DNA of 64,000 nt from CAYYJM01 sp964471755. Its GTDB lineage: Bacteria > Planctomycetota > Planctomycetia > Gemmatales > Gemmataceae. The DNA is taken from assembly GCA_964471755.1 (NCBI GenBank), contig CAYYJM010000002.1:5236-69235 (forward strand). Reading direction: 5' to 3'. The position numbers and the translations under genes are program-made. Under the pieces are notes generated by a model. The model had not been told where the DNA came from. It did no database searches and was given only the letters and a program-made list of their open reading frames with translations. Below are positions 42,202 through 51,117 of the stretch, piece after piece; the first letter of the stretch is position 1; every line of letters begins with the position of its first letter.

Positions 42202-44016
42202 TCAGGCTACCTTGCCATGATGGCGCGGCCGATTCTGGATTCCGAACAGGCCGAACACGTCGTTCTCGTCCAGGCCGAGCGAGGGTGGCGGGCCGTTGTT
42301 CTGCTCGATCAGTTCGGCGAAAAGCTGACGCTTCTTGTCCAGGATCGCCGCCACGCGCTCCTCGATCGTGCCGGGACTGATGAACCGATGGACGAACACC
42401 GGCTCCTTCTGACCCAGGCGGTGTGCGCGGTTGATCGCCTGATCCTCGATGGCCGGGTTCCACCAGCGGTCGAAGAGAAATACGTAGTTGGTGAACTGAA
42501 GGTTGAGGCCGACGCTGCCGGTGCCGTAGCTCATCAGAATGACGTGCCGGGTCGGATCGGTCTTGAAGCGGTCCAGGATCGCCTGCCGTTCCTTGTGCGG
42601 CACCTTGCCGTGATACTGAAGTGTGCCGTACTCCTTCAGCGACTCGGCCATCGTCTCCAGTGGTTCGATGTATTGCGAGAAGACGATCGCCTTGCGATCA
42701 CTGGCGGCGACCTCGGCCAGGTCGGCGGTCAGCTGTTCCAGCTTGGACGACGAGCCCGTTCGGGGATCGAAGTTGCAAATCATCTTCAGCCGCCACATCA
42801 GCTCGAAGAGGTGCTGAATCGTGATGGTGTCGCCGAGGCTGTTGAGGTGGATGATCCCCTCCTTCTCGGCCAGTTCGTACGCTGCCTTTTGCGGAGCGGA
42901 CAGCTCGATGAAGCGGTCACGGATGATGCGTGGCGGCATGTCCGTGGCGACCTCTTCCTTGGTCCGCCGCAGAATAGTGTCGCGGGTCAATTCCGGCAGC
43001 ATCTTCGCCGGGGTGTCTGGCGGAATGCGCTTCTCATCCACGAAGGCGAAGATGTTGACGAGGTCTTCGGTGCGGTTCTCGACCGGGGTGCCGGACATGG
43101 CCCAGGAGCGCTGCCGTTTGATCGAACGGACCACCTGGGCCGTCTTGCTCTCACGCGACTTGATCCGCTGGGCCTCGTCGAGAATGACAACGTCGTAGCA
43201 GATCCCGTCGTGATGAACCTCGGCCGCATCTCGGGTGATCAATTCGTAATTGATGAGTTTGACCGGACAGTTGGAAACGTGCCAGGCAGCGCGGCGTGTT
43301 TCCGTGTCGCCGCCGATGACCTCGAATGGGATCTCCTCGGCCCAGGTGCGCAGTTCCCGCGTCCAGTTGATGACGAGCGGCTTCGGACAGACGATCAGGG
43401 CGTTGCGGATGAGGCCGGTGCTGAACAGGTAGCGCAGGGCGACGACCACCTGCATGGTCTTGCCCAGGCCCATCTCGTCGGCGATCAGCGCATGGTGACG
43501 CGGCACCAGGAAGGCGATCCCCTGGACCTGGTACGGGTACGGCGGAAACGGCAACGCGAGCTGCTTGCCGGTGAACAGACTCTCCAGCGGAGGTTGCAGC
43601 AGGTAGAGCAGACGATCCTTGAAGATCACCGCGTCCGGTGGCGGCTTCAGGCGGGTGGCGGCCTTGCGGTCGCCGGTCGGTTCCTCCGGCGTGGTCTGCA
43701 AATCGCCCAGGGAATGCCGACCGTCGCGCGGCGGAGTGGCGGAGCCTCCCGCAGTTTCGTCCCGTTTCCGGGGCAGATCCGGCGGCAGCGGGAAACGCCA
43801 GCCCTGCGTCTGCACCTCGGCGGTCAGCCGGCCCAGAGACCGCACCCAGGGAGACGCCTGGAGCAGGGCCGCCTGGCGGATGGTGGGCTCCAGCGGACGG
43901 ACCAGGCGAGAGGACAGTTCGACCTTCACGGGAAGTTCCAGGCTGATGCCGTCCACGGCGACAAGAACCTCGGCTGATTCTTCGGGCGGCGAGGTTGGTT
44001 CCGATTCCGGTTGCAT
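42202..44016 (-). CDS. SNF2-family DEAD/DEAH-box helicase
   Basis: 604 residues from the ATG at 44016 (AAGGAGGAAG upstream). After about 150 low-similarity residues come the SNF2 motifs: LIADEMGLGKTMQVVVALRY (I, Walker A), VVILDEAQRIKS (II, a D-E-A-Q variant), WAMSGTPVENRTEDLVNIF (III), KAIVFSQYIEPLETM (IV) and VGLNLQFTNYVFLFDRWWNP with QAINRAHRLGQ (V/VI). Such enzymes use ATP to move along duplex DNA or remodel protein-DNA complexes. No HIRAN or zinc-finger domain is seen, and the neighbours (QueC, HEAT protein) do not hint at defence. Confidence 0.92.
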   Translation of the reverse strand: MQPESEPTSPPEESAEVLVAVDGISLELPVKVELSSRLVRPLEPTIRQAALLQASPWVRSLGRLTAEVQTQGWRFPLPPDLPRKRDETAGGSATPPRDGRHSLGDLQTTPEEPTGDRKAATRLKPPPDAVIFKDRLLYLLQPPLESLFTGKQLALPFPPYPYQVQGIAFLVPRHHALIADEMGLGKTMQVVVALRYLFSTGLIRNALIVCPKPLVINWTRELRTWAEEIPFEVIGGDTETRRAAWHVSNCPVKLINYELITRDAAEVHHDGICYDVVILDEAQRIKSRESKTAQVVRSIKRQRSWAMSGTPVENRTEDLVNIFAFVDEKRIPPDTPAKMLPELTRDTILRRTKEEVATDMPPRIIRDRFIELSAPQKAAYELAEKEGIIHLNSLGDTITIQHLFELMWRLKMICNFDPRTGSSSKLEQLTADLAEVAASDRKAIVFSQYIEPLETMAESLKEYGTLQYHGKVPHKERQAILDRFKTDPTRHVILMSYGTGSVGLNLQFTNYVFLFDRWWNPAIEDQAINRAHRLGQKEPVFVHRFISPGTIEERVAAILDKKRQLFAELIEQNNGPPPSLGLDENDVFGLFGIQNRPRHHGKVA

Positions 44017-44306
44017 GGACTTCCTCCTTGAACTGAGGCGATACCTGGGCGCGGGGTTGCGGCAACAATCCATCGGTTCCGCAGGCTGCCCAGCTTGACA
44101 GGGATCACGTTGCCTCGCCGTCGCAATTTCTCCCTTCGAGTGTGATTCGCCATCTCAACCGATACTGCCATTCCTGCCGATATCTCCGTTCTGATCCAAA
44201 CCCGGCCGAAACGATCAAGGAACATGAATTGGAATGGACTTCTCTGCCGATCTTCCGTTAGGTAGGTAGAGCAGTTGAACAACTGAGGCGCGGAGGTAGG
44301 AACCCC
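44017..44306. other. Divergent intergenic region
   Basis: About 290 bp between the SNF2 and HEAT-repeat genes, AT-richer than its surroundings. Both promoters should lie here. I see no convincing -35/-10 pair, RNA gene or palindrome. Confidence 0.5.
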
Positions 44307-44726
44307 ATGAGCTGGCAATCGGACGCGGCACGCCATTCGATCTCCGGTTGGGTCAGTGAACTCCACGCGTCGGAGGTGGACCGCCGACTGATCGCGGCCG
44401 AGGCTCTGGCCCGTTTCGGCCGACACGCGGCCGAGGCGGTCACGCCCCTGGCCCAGATGCTGCAAGACCCCAACGCCTCGGCCCGCAAGATGGCGGCCCT
44501 GGCGCTGGGCCGGATCGGCAAACCGGCGGTCCTGGCCCTGCCCGAGCTGGTGGCCGCTCTCGACGACGGCCACAGCGGCGTTCGCCATCGCGTCGTCGTC
44601 GCTCTGCACGAGATCCTGAACGAGGCCCCGCACGCGCGCACCTGGCTCTATCAGATCCAGGGCAACGTGGTCGGCGAGGCGGCCTATCTGCTGGCGGAAA
44701 TCCTCTCCCGTCGAGACGCTGCGTGA
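44307..44726 (+). CDS. Small HEAT-repeat protein
   Basis: 139 residues with about three HEAT repeats: DRRLIAAEALARFGRHAAEA, then SARKMAALALGRIGKPAVLA and GVRHRVVVALHEILNEAPHA. HEAT repeats form helical solenoids that bind proteins. Cytoplasmic, no other domain. GGAGG precedes the ATG. It may start a plus-strand run with the epimerase gene 105 bp downstream. Confidence 0.8.
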   Translation: MSWQSDAARHSISGWVSELHASEVDRRLIAAEALARFGRHAAEAVTPLAQMLQDPNASARKMAALALGRIGKPAVLALPELVAALDDGHSGVRHRVVVALHEILNEAPHARTWLYQIQGNVVGEAAYLLAEILSRRDAA

Positions 44727-44831
44727 CGCGAACCCGCTGACACTTGGGAACCTGGACATACAACAGAGGGAAGGTTCCGCCAGGCCGGCGATCCTTTCCT
44801 GGTTTGGGTTCCAGTGTAGCGGGAGAGCGAC

Positions 44832-45827
44832 ATGCCGACTTGTTTGATCACCGGTGCGACCGGCTTCGTGGGCGGTCACCTGGCCGAGGCCTGCGTTCAG
44901 CGCGGCGTCACAGTCCGGGCCCTGGTTCGGTCGGGTAGCCAGGTTGGACCGCTGGAGAAACTCGGTGCGGAACTGATCCGCGGCGACATGAACGATTCGG
45001 CCGCCCTGGCGCAGGCCGTCGCGGGAGCGGATTACGTCGTCCACTGCGCGGCCCGAGTCGGCGACTGGGGTCCGGTCGAGGACTACCGTACCGTCAACGT
45101 CGAGGGATTGCGTCTGCTGCTCGATGCCTGCAAGGGCAGCCCGTCGCTCAAGCGATTCATCCACCTCAGCAGCCTCGGCGTCTACGAGGCCCGGCACCAC
45201 TACCAGACCGACGAGACGGTGCCGCCGCCGGACCAGCACATGGACGGCTACACGCAGACCAAGGTCGAGTCGGAGAAACTCGCCCTGGAGTATTTCAGCA
45301 AGGAGCGGATGCCGATTGTCGTCCTTCGGCCCGGCTTCATCTACGGTCCCGGCGATCGCACCGTGCTGCCGAAGTTGATCGACAACCTGAAGAATCGGCG
45401 CGTGCGGTTCCTCGGCAGCCGACGCTACGCGATGAACACGATCTACGTGGGGAACCTCATCCACGCCATCTTTCTGGCCCTGGAGAAATCGGGCATCGAG
45501 GGGGAGGTGTTCAACCTGACGGACGGCGAGTTCGTCAGCAAGGAGCGATTCATCGACGGGATCGCGGACGGCGTGGGCGTGCCCCGTCCCGCGCGCTGGC
45601 CGATCCCGCTGTTCATCGCCCGGCCCCTGGCCCGCTGGATGGAGAGTGCCGCGCGACGGCGGAAAGCTCCGGAACCGCCCCGGCTGACGATGGCCCGGCT
45701 CAAGTTTCTCGGCCTCAATCTCGATTTCAGCATCGAAAAGGCACGACGTGTGCTGGACTATCGACCGCCGCACACGTTCGACCAGGGCCTTGCCGCGACG
45801 GTGGCATGGTATCGTCAGCAGGGGTAG
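44832..45827 (+). CDS. NAD-dependent epimerase/dehydratase (3-beta-HSD-like SDR)
   Basis: 331 residues, extended SDR. CLITGATGFVGGHLAEACVQ holds the G-x-x-G-x-x-G cofactor loop, IHLSSLGVYEARHHY the serine strand and MDGYTQTKVESEKLA the catalytic Tyr-x-x-x-Lys. VVLRPGFIYGPGDRTVLPKL and the late LTDGEFVSKERFIDGI suit the 3-beta-hydroxysteroid dehydrogenase/isomerase-like branch, which acts on sterols or sugar nucleotides. Substrate unknown. GGGAG lies before the ATG. Confidence 0.9.
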   Translation: MPTCLITGATGFVGGHLAEACVQRGVTVRALVRSGSQVGPLEKLGAELIRGDMNDSAALAQAVAGADYVVHCAARVGDWGPVEDYRTVNVEGLRLLLDACKGSPSLKRFIHLSSLGVYEARHHYQTDETVPPPDQHMDGYTQTKVESEKLALEYFSKERMPIVVLRPGFIYGPGDRTVLPKLIDNLKNRRVRFLGSRRYAMNTIYVGNLIHAIFLALEKSGIEGEVFNLTDGEFVSKERFIDGIADGVGVPRPARWPIPLFIARPLARWMESAARRRKAPEPPRLTMARLKFLGLNLDFSIEKARRVLDYRPPHTFDQGLAATVAWYRQQG

Positions 45828-45869
45828 AACGTCTTTCCGCGCTCGCTAGGTCTTACGGAGATGTACATC

Positions 45870-46418
45870 ATGGAACTGAAGGGGAAGCGTGCGGCCGTTC
45901 TCGTCGAACAGCAGTATCAGGAGATGGAGGTCTGGTATCCGATCTACCGGTTGCGTGAGGCCGGCTGCCAGGTCACGCTCGTCGGGCCGAAGGCCGGCGA
46001 GAAGTATCCCAGCAAACTCGGCTACCCGGCCGAGAGCGATCGGGCGGCGAAGGATGTCTCGGCCGACGACTTCGACATCCTGATCATCCCGGGCGGTTTC
46101 GCTCCGGACTATCTGCGCCGGCACGAGGCGATCATCCGACTGGTTAGCGGCATGGCCGAGCAGGGCAAGGTCGTGGCCGCGATCTGCCACGGACCCTGGG
46201 TTCTCTGCTCGACGCAGGCTCTGAAGGGCAAGAAGGCGACCTGCTTCTTCGCCATCAAGGACGACGTGCAGAACGCCGGCGCGACGTATACCGATGCCGA
46301 GGTCGTTCGCGATGGCAACCTGATCACCAGTCGCAAGCCGGACGACCTGCCGGCGTTCATGCAGGCGATCATCGAGGCGGCCCGAGCGATGAAACCCGCC
46401 ACGGTCGGGGCCCGCTGA
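45870..46418 (+). CDS. DJ-1/PfpI family protein
   Basis: 182 residues from the second ATG (45870), because GGAG lies 9 bp before it and directly abuts the first ATG at 45861. The DJ-1/PfpI nucleophile is in VVAAICHGPWVLCS, with the conserved Glu in VEQQYQEMEVWYP and FDILIIPGGFAPDYL. Members act as glyoxalase-type or chaperone-like stress enzymes, or as intracellular proteases. Stop codon and the next ATG are 1 bp apart. Confidence 0.92.
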   Translation: MELKGKRAAVLVEQQYQEMEVWYPIYRLREAGCQVTLVGPKAGEKYPSKLGYPAESDRAAKDVSADDFDILIIPGGFAPDYLRRHEAIIRLVSGMAEQGKVVAAICHGPWVLCSTQALKGKKATCFFAIKDDVQNAGATYTDAEVVRDGNLITSRKPDDLPAFMQAIIEAARAMKPATVGAR

Positions 46419-46419
46419 C

Positions 46420-46797
46420 ATGCCCGACGATGGGCAGTATGTCCGATTGTATGGCCTGATCCCGGTGACCTGCCGGCGGTATCGCATCCAGTCGGCCATC
46501 GAGATCATCGGTCTGGTGGCGCTGCTCGCCGCCTGGTTCTGGGGTTGGCCGACGCTCCAGAAACGCCTTGCTCCGTTCGAGTTGCCGTGGGCCATGGCCG
46601 TTGTGATGGCGATCCTGGCCCGGATTCCGTGGCTGGTTTTCGGCCTGGCCGTCTTCAAGGCGGTCGAGCTTCACTTCATGCTGCGCGCCTTCCGACGGAA
46701 GGCAGCGACAGCGACTTCAGGGAGTCTCAGCGATGGCCAAGCACCACTCGCCCCGCTTTCTGGCTCTGGTCCAGGACGTCAAGGGCCGGATTCGTGA
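46420..46797 (+). CDS. Small membrane protein
   Basis: 125 residues starting 1 bp after the PfpI stop. Two hydrophobic segments (about residues 27-45 and 55-77: IIGLVALLAAWFWGW and AMAVVMAILARIPWLVFGLA) predict two membrane helices. The C-terminus is rich in Gly/Ser/Pro where it overlaps the rhodanese gene by 65 bp; this tail may be an accident of a late stop codon. No family recognised. Confidence 0.65.
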   Translation: MPDDGQYVRLYGLIPVTCRRYRIQSAIEIIGLVALLAAWFWGWPTLQKRLAPFELPWAMAVVMAILARIPWLVFGLAVFKAVELHFMLRAFRRKAATATSGSLSDGQAPLAPLSGSGPGRQGPDS

Positions 46798-47110
46798 AAC
46801 GACCGTGACCGAGGTCCAGGCCCGTCTGGCTCGCGGCGAGAAGCTGCTCATCGTCGATGTCCGCGAGGAGAGCGAGTTCGCGAAGGATCACCTGCCCGGA
46901 GCGGTCTACCTGGGCAAGGGTATCATCGAACGCGACATCGAAGAGAAGTACCCAGACACGTCCACCGAGATGATTCTCTACTGTGGTGGCGGGTTCCGTT
47001 CCGCCCTCGTCGCCGAGGCCCTGCAGAAGATGGGCTACACGAACGTCCTGTCGATGGACGGTGGCATCCGCGAATGGCGTGAGAAAGGGCTGCCGCTGAC
47101 AAAGGATTGA
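46733..47110 (+). CDS. Rhodanese-domain protein
   Basis: 125 residues. One rhodanese domain: LLIVDVREESEFAKDHLPGA, then the active-site loop LYCGGGFRSALVAEAL with the catalytic Cys, and VLSMDGGIREWREKGLP. Rhodaneses carry a persulfide for sulfur transfer or act as sensors. Start codon preceded by GGGAG inside the membrane-protein gene, so the two are probably coupled. Confidence 0.93.
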   Translation: MAKHHSPRFLALVQDVKGRIRETTVTEVQARLARGEKLLIVDVREESEFAKDHLPGAVYLGKGIIERDIEEKYPDTSTEMILYCGGGFRSALVAEALQKMGYTNVLSMDGGIREWREKGLPLTKD

Positions 47111-47206
47111 CACGACGGCGATTCCTCCTTGCAATGGCGCTCGGGGCCGCGCACCATGAGGGCCGACGGCGACGGTTCGCTGTCGGAATTCTTCCGGAGG
47201 TTCTCG

Positions 47207-47833
47207 ATGCGCGGCATGTGGTTTCTCTGCGGTCTGGTGCTTGGTGCCTTCCTGATCGTCCCGGCTCAGGCGGCCGACGAGAAGGGTGGCTTCTTCAACG
47301 GCAAGGATCTCACGGGCTGGGAAGGCAAGGAAGGTATCTGGAAGGTGGTCGATGGAGCCATCGTCGGCACCACGGATGGCAAGCTCAAGGTGAACACGTT
47401 CCTGTGCAGCAAGCAGAAGTACGGTGACTTCGAGCTGTCGTTCAAGGTCCGCCTCAAGAACGGCGTCGGAAACAGTGGTGTGCAGATTCGCAGTGAGGTT
47501 TTCGAGCCGAAGGAGTTCCGGGTCAAGGGGCCGCAGGCCGACATCGGAGCCGGCTTCTGGGGCAGTCTGTACGGCGAAAACTTCGGCGGCATGATGAAGC
47601 AGTCGCCGACCGACAAGGTCAAGAAGGTCGTCAAGAACAACGACTTCAACGACTACAGTATCCGCTGTGTTGGCAAGAAGGTGACGATCAAGGTCAACGG
47701 CGAGACGATGGTGGACGGCGACTTCCCGAAGATGCCTCCGACCGGGATCATCGCACTCCAGGCGCACGTCGGCCCGGCGATGGAAGTGACGTTCAAGGAC
47801 ATCAAGTTTAGCAAGCTCAGCGGCAAGAATTGA
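47207..47833 (+). CDS. Exported DUF1080 (3-keto-disaccharide hydrolase) protein
   Basis: 208 residues from the ATG at 47207 (GGAGG 6 bp upstream). A signal peptide is seen (FLCGLVLGAFLIVPAQAAD). The DUF1080 fold starts with GGFFNGKDLTGWEGKEGIWK, then DFELSFKVRLKNGVGNSGVQ and a late GIIALQAHVG. It is a jelly-roll related to LamG/glucanase folds; some members hydrolyse 3-keto-glycosides. Planctomycetes have many. Intergenic palindromes start 14 bp after the stop. Confidence 0.9.
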   Translation: MRGMWFLCGLVLGAFLIVPAQAADEKGGFFNGKDLTGWEGKEGIWKVVDGAIVGTTDGKLKVNTFLCSKQKYGDFELSFKVRLKNGVGNSGVQIRSEVFEPKEFRVKGPQADIGAGFWGSLYGENFGGMMKQSPTDKVKKVVKNNDFNDYSIRCVGKKVTIKVNGETMVDGDFPKMPPTGIIALQAHVGPAMEVTFKDIKFSKLSGKN

Positions 47834-47847
47834 CCCCGATGAGCCCA

Positions 47848-47918
47848 GGCGAGCCCCCCACGAAAGTGGGGGGAGTTCCCGCCCTGCAAACTCCCCCCAC
47901 TTTCGTGGGGGGCTCGCC
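47848..47918. repeat. Perfect 30-bp inverted repeat, family E
   Basis: Arms 47848-47877 and 47889-47918 are exact reverse complements around an 11-bp spacer. Each arm starts GGCGAGC and contains the palindrome CCCCCCAC-GAAA-GTGGGGGG. Relatives lie at 47940-47969 and 48206-48276. Confidence 0.95.
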
Positions 47919-47939
47919 ATCTCTCCGTTTGCCGTCGGG

Positions 47940-47969
47940 AACTCCCCCCACTTTCGTGGGGGGCTCGCC
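47940..47969. repeat. Single family E unit
   Basis: A lone copy of the 30-bp unit, in the same orientation as the right arm of the repeat at 47848-47918. Directly follows that pair and precedes a gene fragment whose stop codon is 4 bp away. Confidence 0.9.
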
Positions 47970-47972
47970 TGC

Positions 47973-48176
47973 TCATCGCTCGCTGGACTTGATCTCGGGC
48001 AGCAGCGTGGTGACGAACTGCCGCCAGTCGCGACCGGCCGACTTCGCCAACTCCTGGGTGTTCGCTGGCGACTTCAGTTCGGCCAGACCCTCCTGCCACT
48101 CCTTGCTCGTCATCCCCAGGTCCTTGCCGGTCAGTTCCTTCAGCGCGAACGGGACCGCATCGCGGGACGGGTTCTT
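47973..48176 (-). CDS. Partial gene: C-terminal fragment of a HEAT-like protein, cut by a gap
   Basis: About 67 residues read in from the gap at 48177-48186 to the stop at 47973: AVPFALKELTGKDLGMTSKE, then W-Q-E-G-L and a terminal LPEIKSSER. The A-L-x-x-L-T-G-x-D-x-G pattern is common at the ends of HEAT-repeat and related planctomycete proteins. The other side of the gap is non-coding palindrome sequence, so either the gap hides most of the gene or the gene is truncated. Confidence 0.5.
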   Translation of the reverse strand, partial: KNPSRDAVPFALKELTGKDLGMTSKEWQEGLAELKSPANTQELAKSAGRDWRQFVTTLLPEIKSSER

Positions 48177-48205
48177 NNNNNNNNNNGCGTCCTGGCAACC
48201 GTCCA

Positions 48206-48276
48206 GGCGAGCCCCCCACGAAAGTGGGGGGAGTTCCCGACCTACAAACTCCCCCCACTTTCGTGGAGGGCTCGCC
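48206..48276. repeat. 30-bp inverted repeat, family E, one mismatch
   Basis: Arms 48206-48235 and 48247-48276 pair with one difference (an A in place of a G at the right arm). Same unit as at 47848, same 11-bp spacer. Confidence 0.93.
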
Positions 48277-48310
48277 AAAGCCGGGGGCTCGCCAAAGCCG
48301 GGGGCTCGCC
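48277..48310. repeat. Direct repeat AAAGCCGGGGGCTCGCC, two copies
   Basis: 17-bp unit at 48277-48293 and 48294-48310, each ending in the CTCGCC terminus of family E. It looks like decayed or half units of the palindrome, placed 56 bp before the PQQ-protein start. Confidence 0.85.
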
Positions 48311-48365
48311 AATGTTGGGGCTCATCTGGCCCGATATTGATCGTTCCACACCGAAAGGATCTTCG

Positions 48366-49850
48366 ATGCGTCTGTTTCCTGGTCTGCTACTCGGCTGTTT
48401 GGTGGTCGCGACTCCGGTCGTCGCTCAGAAGGATCTTCCGCAGCCGGCGATGTTCGGTGCGACGCCGGCGCGCAACCTGGTCAATCCGACCGCGAAGAAC
48501 ATTCCGGGCGACTGGAGCATCACCAAGGGAGAGCAGAAGTTCGTCAAGTGGGAGACCAAGATCGGCACCTACTCCTACGGCGGCCCCGTGGTCGGTGACG
48601 GCAAGGTCTTTGTCGGCACGAATAATTCCCGGCCGCGTGACCCGGCCATCAAGGGCGATCGCGGCGTCCTGATGTGCTTCGACGCGGCGACCGGCAAGTT
48701 CCTCTGGCAGAACGCGCACGAGAAACTCGACGAGGCGATCGACGCCCGGGACTGTGGCGTCGCCTCGACGCCGGCCATTGAGAACGGCAAGGTCTACTAC
48801 GTCTCCAACCAGTGCGCTCTCATCTGTGCCGAGACCGCGACCGGCAAGCCGATCTGGTCGCTCGACATGATCAAGACGCTGGGCGTCTACCCTGGCGGTC
48901 TGGCCGGCGGCCTGGCCAACAGTTCGCCGTTGATCCTCGACGACCTCGTCATCACCGGCACGTCGAACGGCGTGGACATGGCGACCGGGACGGCGAAGAA
49001 CCCGAAGGCTCCGAGCCTGATCGGTGTCGAGAAGGCGACCGGCAAGGTCGTCTGGCAGGACGCCGGCCCGGGCAGCGACATCATGGACGGTCAGTGGTCC
49101 AGCCCCGCCGCAGTGAAGATCGAGGGACAGTGGCAGGTCGTCTACGCCGGTGGCGACGGCTGGGTCCGCGGCCTCGACGCGAAGACTGGCAAGCTCCTGT
49201 GGAAGTTCGATTGCAATCCGAAGGGCCTCGAATTCAACCCGAACAAGCGGGACTCGAAGAACTACATCGTCGCCACTCCGGTCGTCCATGACAGCAAGGT
49301 CTACGTCGCCGTCGGCATGGAGCCGGACGCCGGCAATGGCGTCGGCCATCTCTGGTGCATCGACCCGGCGAAGAAACCGACCAACAAGGACCTGGACCTC
49401 TCACCGGTCGGCAACGACCTCGATCCGAAGTCGGCGAAGAACAAGGATTCCGGCCTGGTCTGGCATCATGGCGGAGCCATCCTGCCGAAGCCGCCGGGCA
49501 ACCAGCGACAGTTCCACTTTAGCCGCACGGTCGCCACAGTCGCCGTTCACGACGGCGTCGTCTACGCGGCCGAGACGACTGGCTTCCTTCAGTGCCTGGA
49601 CGCCGCCACGGGCAAGAAGCTCTGGGAATACGACCTGAAGGACGTGACCTGGTCGTCGCCCTACTACGTCGATGGCAAGGTCTTCCTCGGCACCGATAGC
49701 GGCGAACTGTTCGTCTTCGAGGCGGGCAAGATGCTCAAGCCGCCAACCAAGATTGACATGGAGCAATCGCTCCGAACGCCGCCGGTCGTGGTCGGCGACA
49801 CGCTCTACATCAGCAACGGCGTCAACCTATACGCGATCCAGGGCAAGTGA
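48366..49850 (+). CDS. Exported PQQ-type beta-propeller protein
   Basis: 494 residues from the ATG at 48366 (AAAGGA 6 bp upstream). A signal peptide is visible (LFPGLLLGCLVVATPVVAQ). The body has seven or eight blades with the tryptophan-docking pattern D-A-x-T-G-K-x-L-W (CFDAATGKFLWQNA, GLDAKTGKLLWKFD, LDAATGKKLWEYD). Such proteins resemble quinoprotein dehydrogenases, but catalytic residues are not evident and most planctomycete members are of unknown, probably binding, function. It is followed after 71 bp by the acyl-activating gene. Confidence 0.88.
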   Translation: MRLFPGLLLGCLVVATPVVAQKDLPQPAMFGATPARNLVNPTAKNIPGDWSITKGEQKFVKWETKIGTYSYGGPVVGDGKVFVGTNNSRPRDPAIKGDRGVLMCFDAATGKFLWQNAHEKLDEAIDARDCGVASTPAIENGKVYYVSNQCALICAETATGKPIWSLDMIKTLGVYPGGLAGGLANSSPLILDDLVITGTSNGVDMATGTAKNPKAPSLIGVEKATGKVVWQDAGPGSDIMDGQWSSPAAVKIEGQWQVVYAGGDGWVRGLDAKTGKLLWKFDCNPKGLEFNPNKRDSKNYIVATPVVHDSKVYVAVGMEPDAGNGVGHLWCIDPAKKPTNKDLDLSPVGNDLDPKSAKNKDSGLVWHHGGAILPKPPGNQRQFHFSRTVATVAVHDGVVYAAETTGFLQCLDAATGKKLWEYDLKDVTWSSPYYVDGKVFLGTDSGELFVFEAGKMLKPPTKIDMEQSLRTPPVVVGDTLYISNGVNLYAIQGK

Positions 49851-49921
49851 TCGTCGCACCTTATACACTAGCCACAGGCCCCACCGAGTGGGCCTCCTAC
49901 CTGCGTCGTGAGGAACCCTCC

Positions 49922-51049
49922 GTGACCGCTCAACTCCTCAAGGTCGATCCGAACGCCTCGGCCACTCCCGAAGCCATCCACGCGGCGCGGGAGCAGTTGG
50001 ACAAACACGTTCGCGACATGGTCCAGTGGCACTTCTCGCCTGACACCGGCACGCCCTTCTGGCTGGACCGGGCGAAGTCGTTCACGTTCAACCCGCTCAA
50101 GGACGTTCAGGGCTTCGACGATCTGCACCTGTTCGGCCTGTTCGAGGATGAATGGCTCCGTGGTGGTCCGGTTCGACGCTGGGTGCCACGGGCCTACGCC
50201 GACAAGCCGCTCTACGTCTTCGAGACGGGCGGCACGACCGGCATCCCGAAATCGCGCGTCGCCTACGAGGACTTCCGCATCGACTACTCGATGATGAGCG
50301 AGACGCTGCCCGACGAGTTCTTTCCGCGTGGCAGCAACTGGCTCATGCTCGGCCCGTCCGGGCCGCGTCGGCTCCGCCTGGCGATCGAACACCTCGCCCA
50401 GGTTCGTGGCGGCATCTGCTTCTGCGTCGATCTCGATCCGCGCTGGGTCGTCAAGTGCATCGCCCGAGGCAAGATGGACGAGGCGAACCGCTACAAGGAA
50501 CACTGCATCGACCAGGCCATTACCATCCTGCGGGCCGGCCACGACATCAAGTGCATGTTCACGACGCCGAAGCTGCTGGAGGCCCTGGCCGAGCGTCTGG
50601 AGAAGGACGGCTCGTCGATCGCGAAGGAGGGGATCACCGGCATCTTCTCCGGTGGCACCGAGTTCACGCCGCAGTTCACGCGCTTCGCCTGTGAGGAACT
50701 GCTCGAGAACAAGGTCTACATGACGCCAACCTACGGCAACACGCTCATGGGCCTGGCCTGCTCCGCTCCCGTCGGCCCGCACGATGGCTTCAAGGTTCGC
50801 TACTACGCCCCTCAGCCGAGGGCCGCCATCCAGGTCGTCGATTTCCAGGACTACTCGAAGGTGGTGCCGTACGGCCAGACGGGCCGGGTGCTGCTGACGA
50901 CCTTGACGAAGGAGTTCTTCGTGCCGCGCTTCGCCGAGCGCGACGAGGGCGAACGGGAGATGCCGTACGCGAAGTATCCCTGGGACGGCGTCAGCGGCGT
51001 TCGGCCGTTCCACGAGATCGCCTCGAAGACAACCGTGGGTGTGTATTGA
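49922..51049 (+). CDS. Acyl-activating (AMP-binding, LuxE-like) enzyme
   Basis: 375 residues from a GTG at 49922, with AGGA 7 bp upstream; the longer frame back to 49847 overlaps the previous stop. The ATP-binding loop is YVFETGGTTGIPKSR, and VYMTPTYGNTLMGLA with YGQTGRVLLTTLTKEFFVP follow the ANL pattern, ending without the usual mobile C-terminal domain. This size and layout resemble acyl-protein synthetase LuxE and related carboxylate-activating enzymes. It should form an acyl-adenylate for transfer to a partner Cys. The partner is probably the aldehyde dehydrogenase 69 bp downstream. Confidence 0.8.
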   Translation: MTAQLLKVDPNASATPEAIHAAREQLDKHVRDMVQWHFSPDTGTPFWLDRAKSFTFNPLKDVQGFDDLHLFGLFEDEWLRGGPVRRWVPRAYADKPLYVFETGGTTGIPKSRVAYEDFRIDYSMMSETLPDEFFPRGSNWLMLGPSGPRRLRLAIEHLAQVRGGICFCVDLDPRWVVKCIARGKMDEANRYKEHCIDQAITILRAGHDIKCMFTTPKLLEALAERLEKDGSSIAKEGITGIFSGGTEFTPQFTRFACEELLENKVYMTPTYGNTLMGLACSAPVGPHDGFKVRYYAPQPRAAIQVVDFQDYSKVVPYGQTGRVLLTTLTKEFFVPRFAERDEGEREMPYAKYPWDGVSGVRPFHEIASKTTVGVY

Positions 51050-51055
51050 TCGACC

Positions 51056-51116
51056 ATTTAGCCCGGCGTTTACGCCGGGTGCCGCCACTGGACCCGGCGT
51101 AAACGCCGGGCTAAAT
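51056..51116. repeat. Perfect 25-bp inverted repeat, family F (ATTTAGCCCGGCG)
   Basis: Arms 51056-51080 and 51092-51116 are exact reverse complements around an 11-bp spacer. Each arm contains CCCGGCGT-TT-ACGCCGGG. The outer ATTTAGCC is shared with family C. It begins 6 bp after the stop of the acyl-activating gene and its last base is 1 bp before the next ATG. Confidence 0.95.
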
Positions 51117-51117
51117 C

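Noticed and set aside
42157..43977. 606-residue plus-strand open frame
   Set aside because: It lies opposite the SNF2 helicase gene, which has all helicase motifs. The translation is low-complexity with no domain; a high-GC antisense shadow.
42202..44016. SNF2 protein as part of a phage-defence island
   Set aside because: Neighbours are queC/queE and a HEAT protein; no nuclease, methylase or PLD partner as in DISARM-like systems.
43926..45773. 615-residue minus-strand open frame
   Set aside because: It runs opposite the HEAT and epimerase genes, both with clear motifs and ribosome binding sites. No recognisable protein features of its own.
47848..48310. Rho-independent terminators after the DUF1080 gene
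   Set aside because: The stems are strong but no T-runs follow, and several copies occur in a row with shared sequence, which fits dispersed palindromic repeats better.
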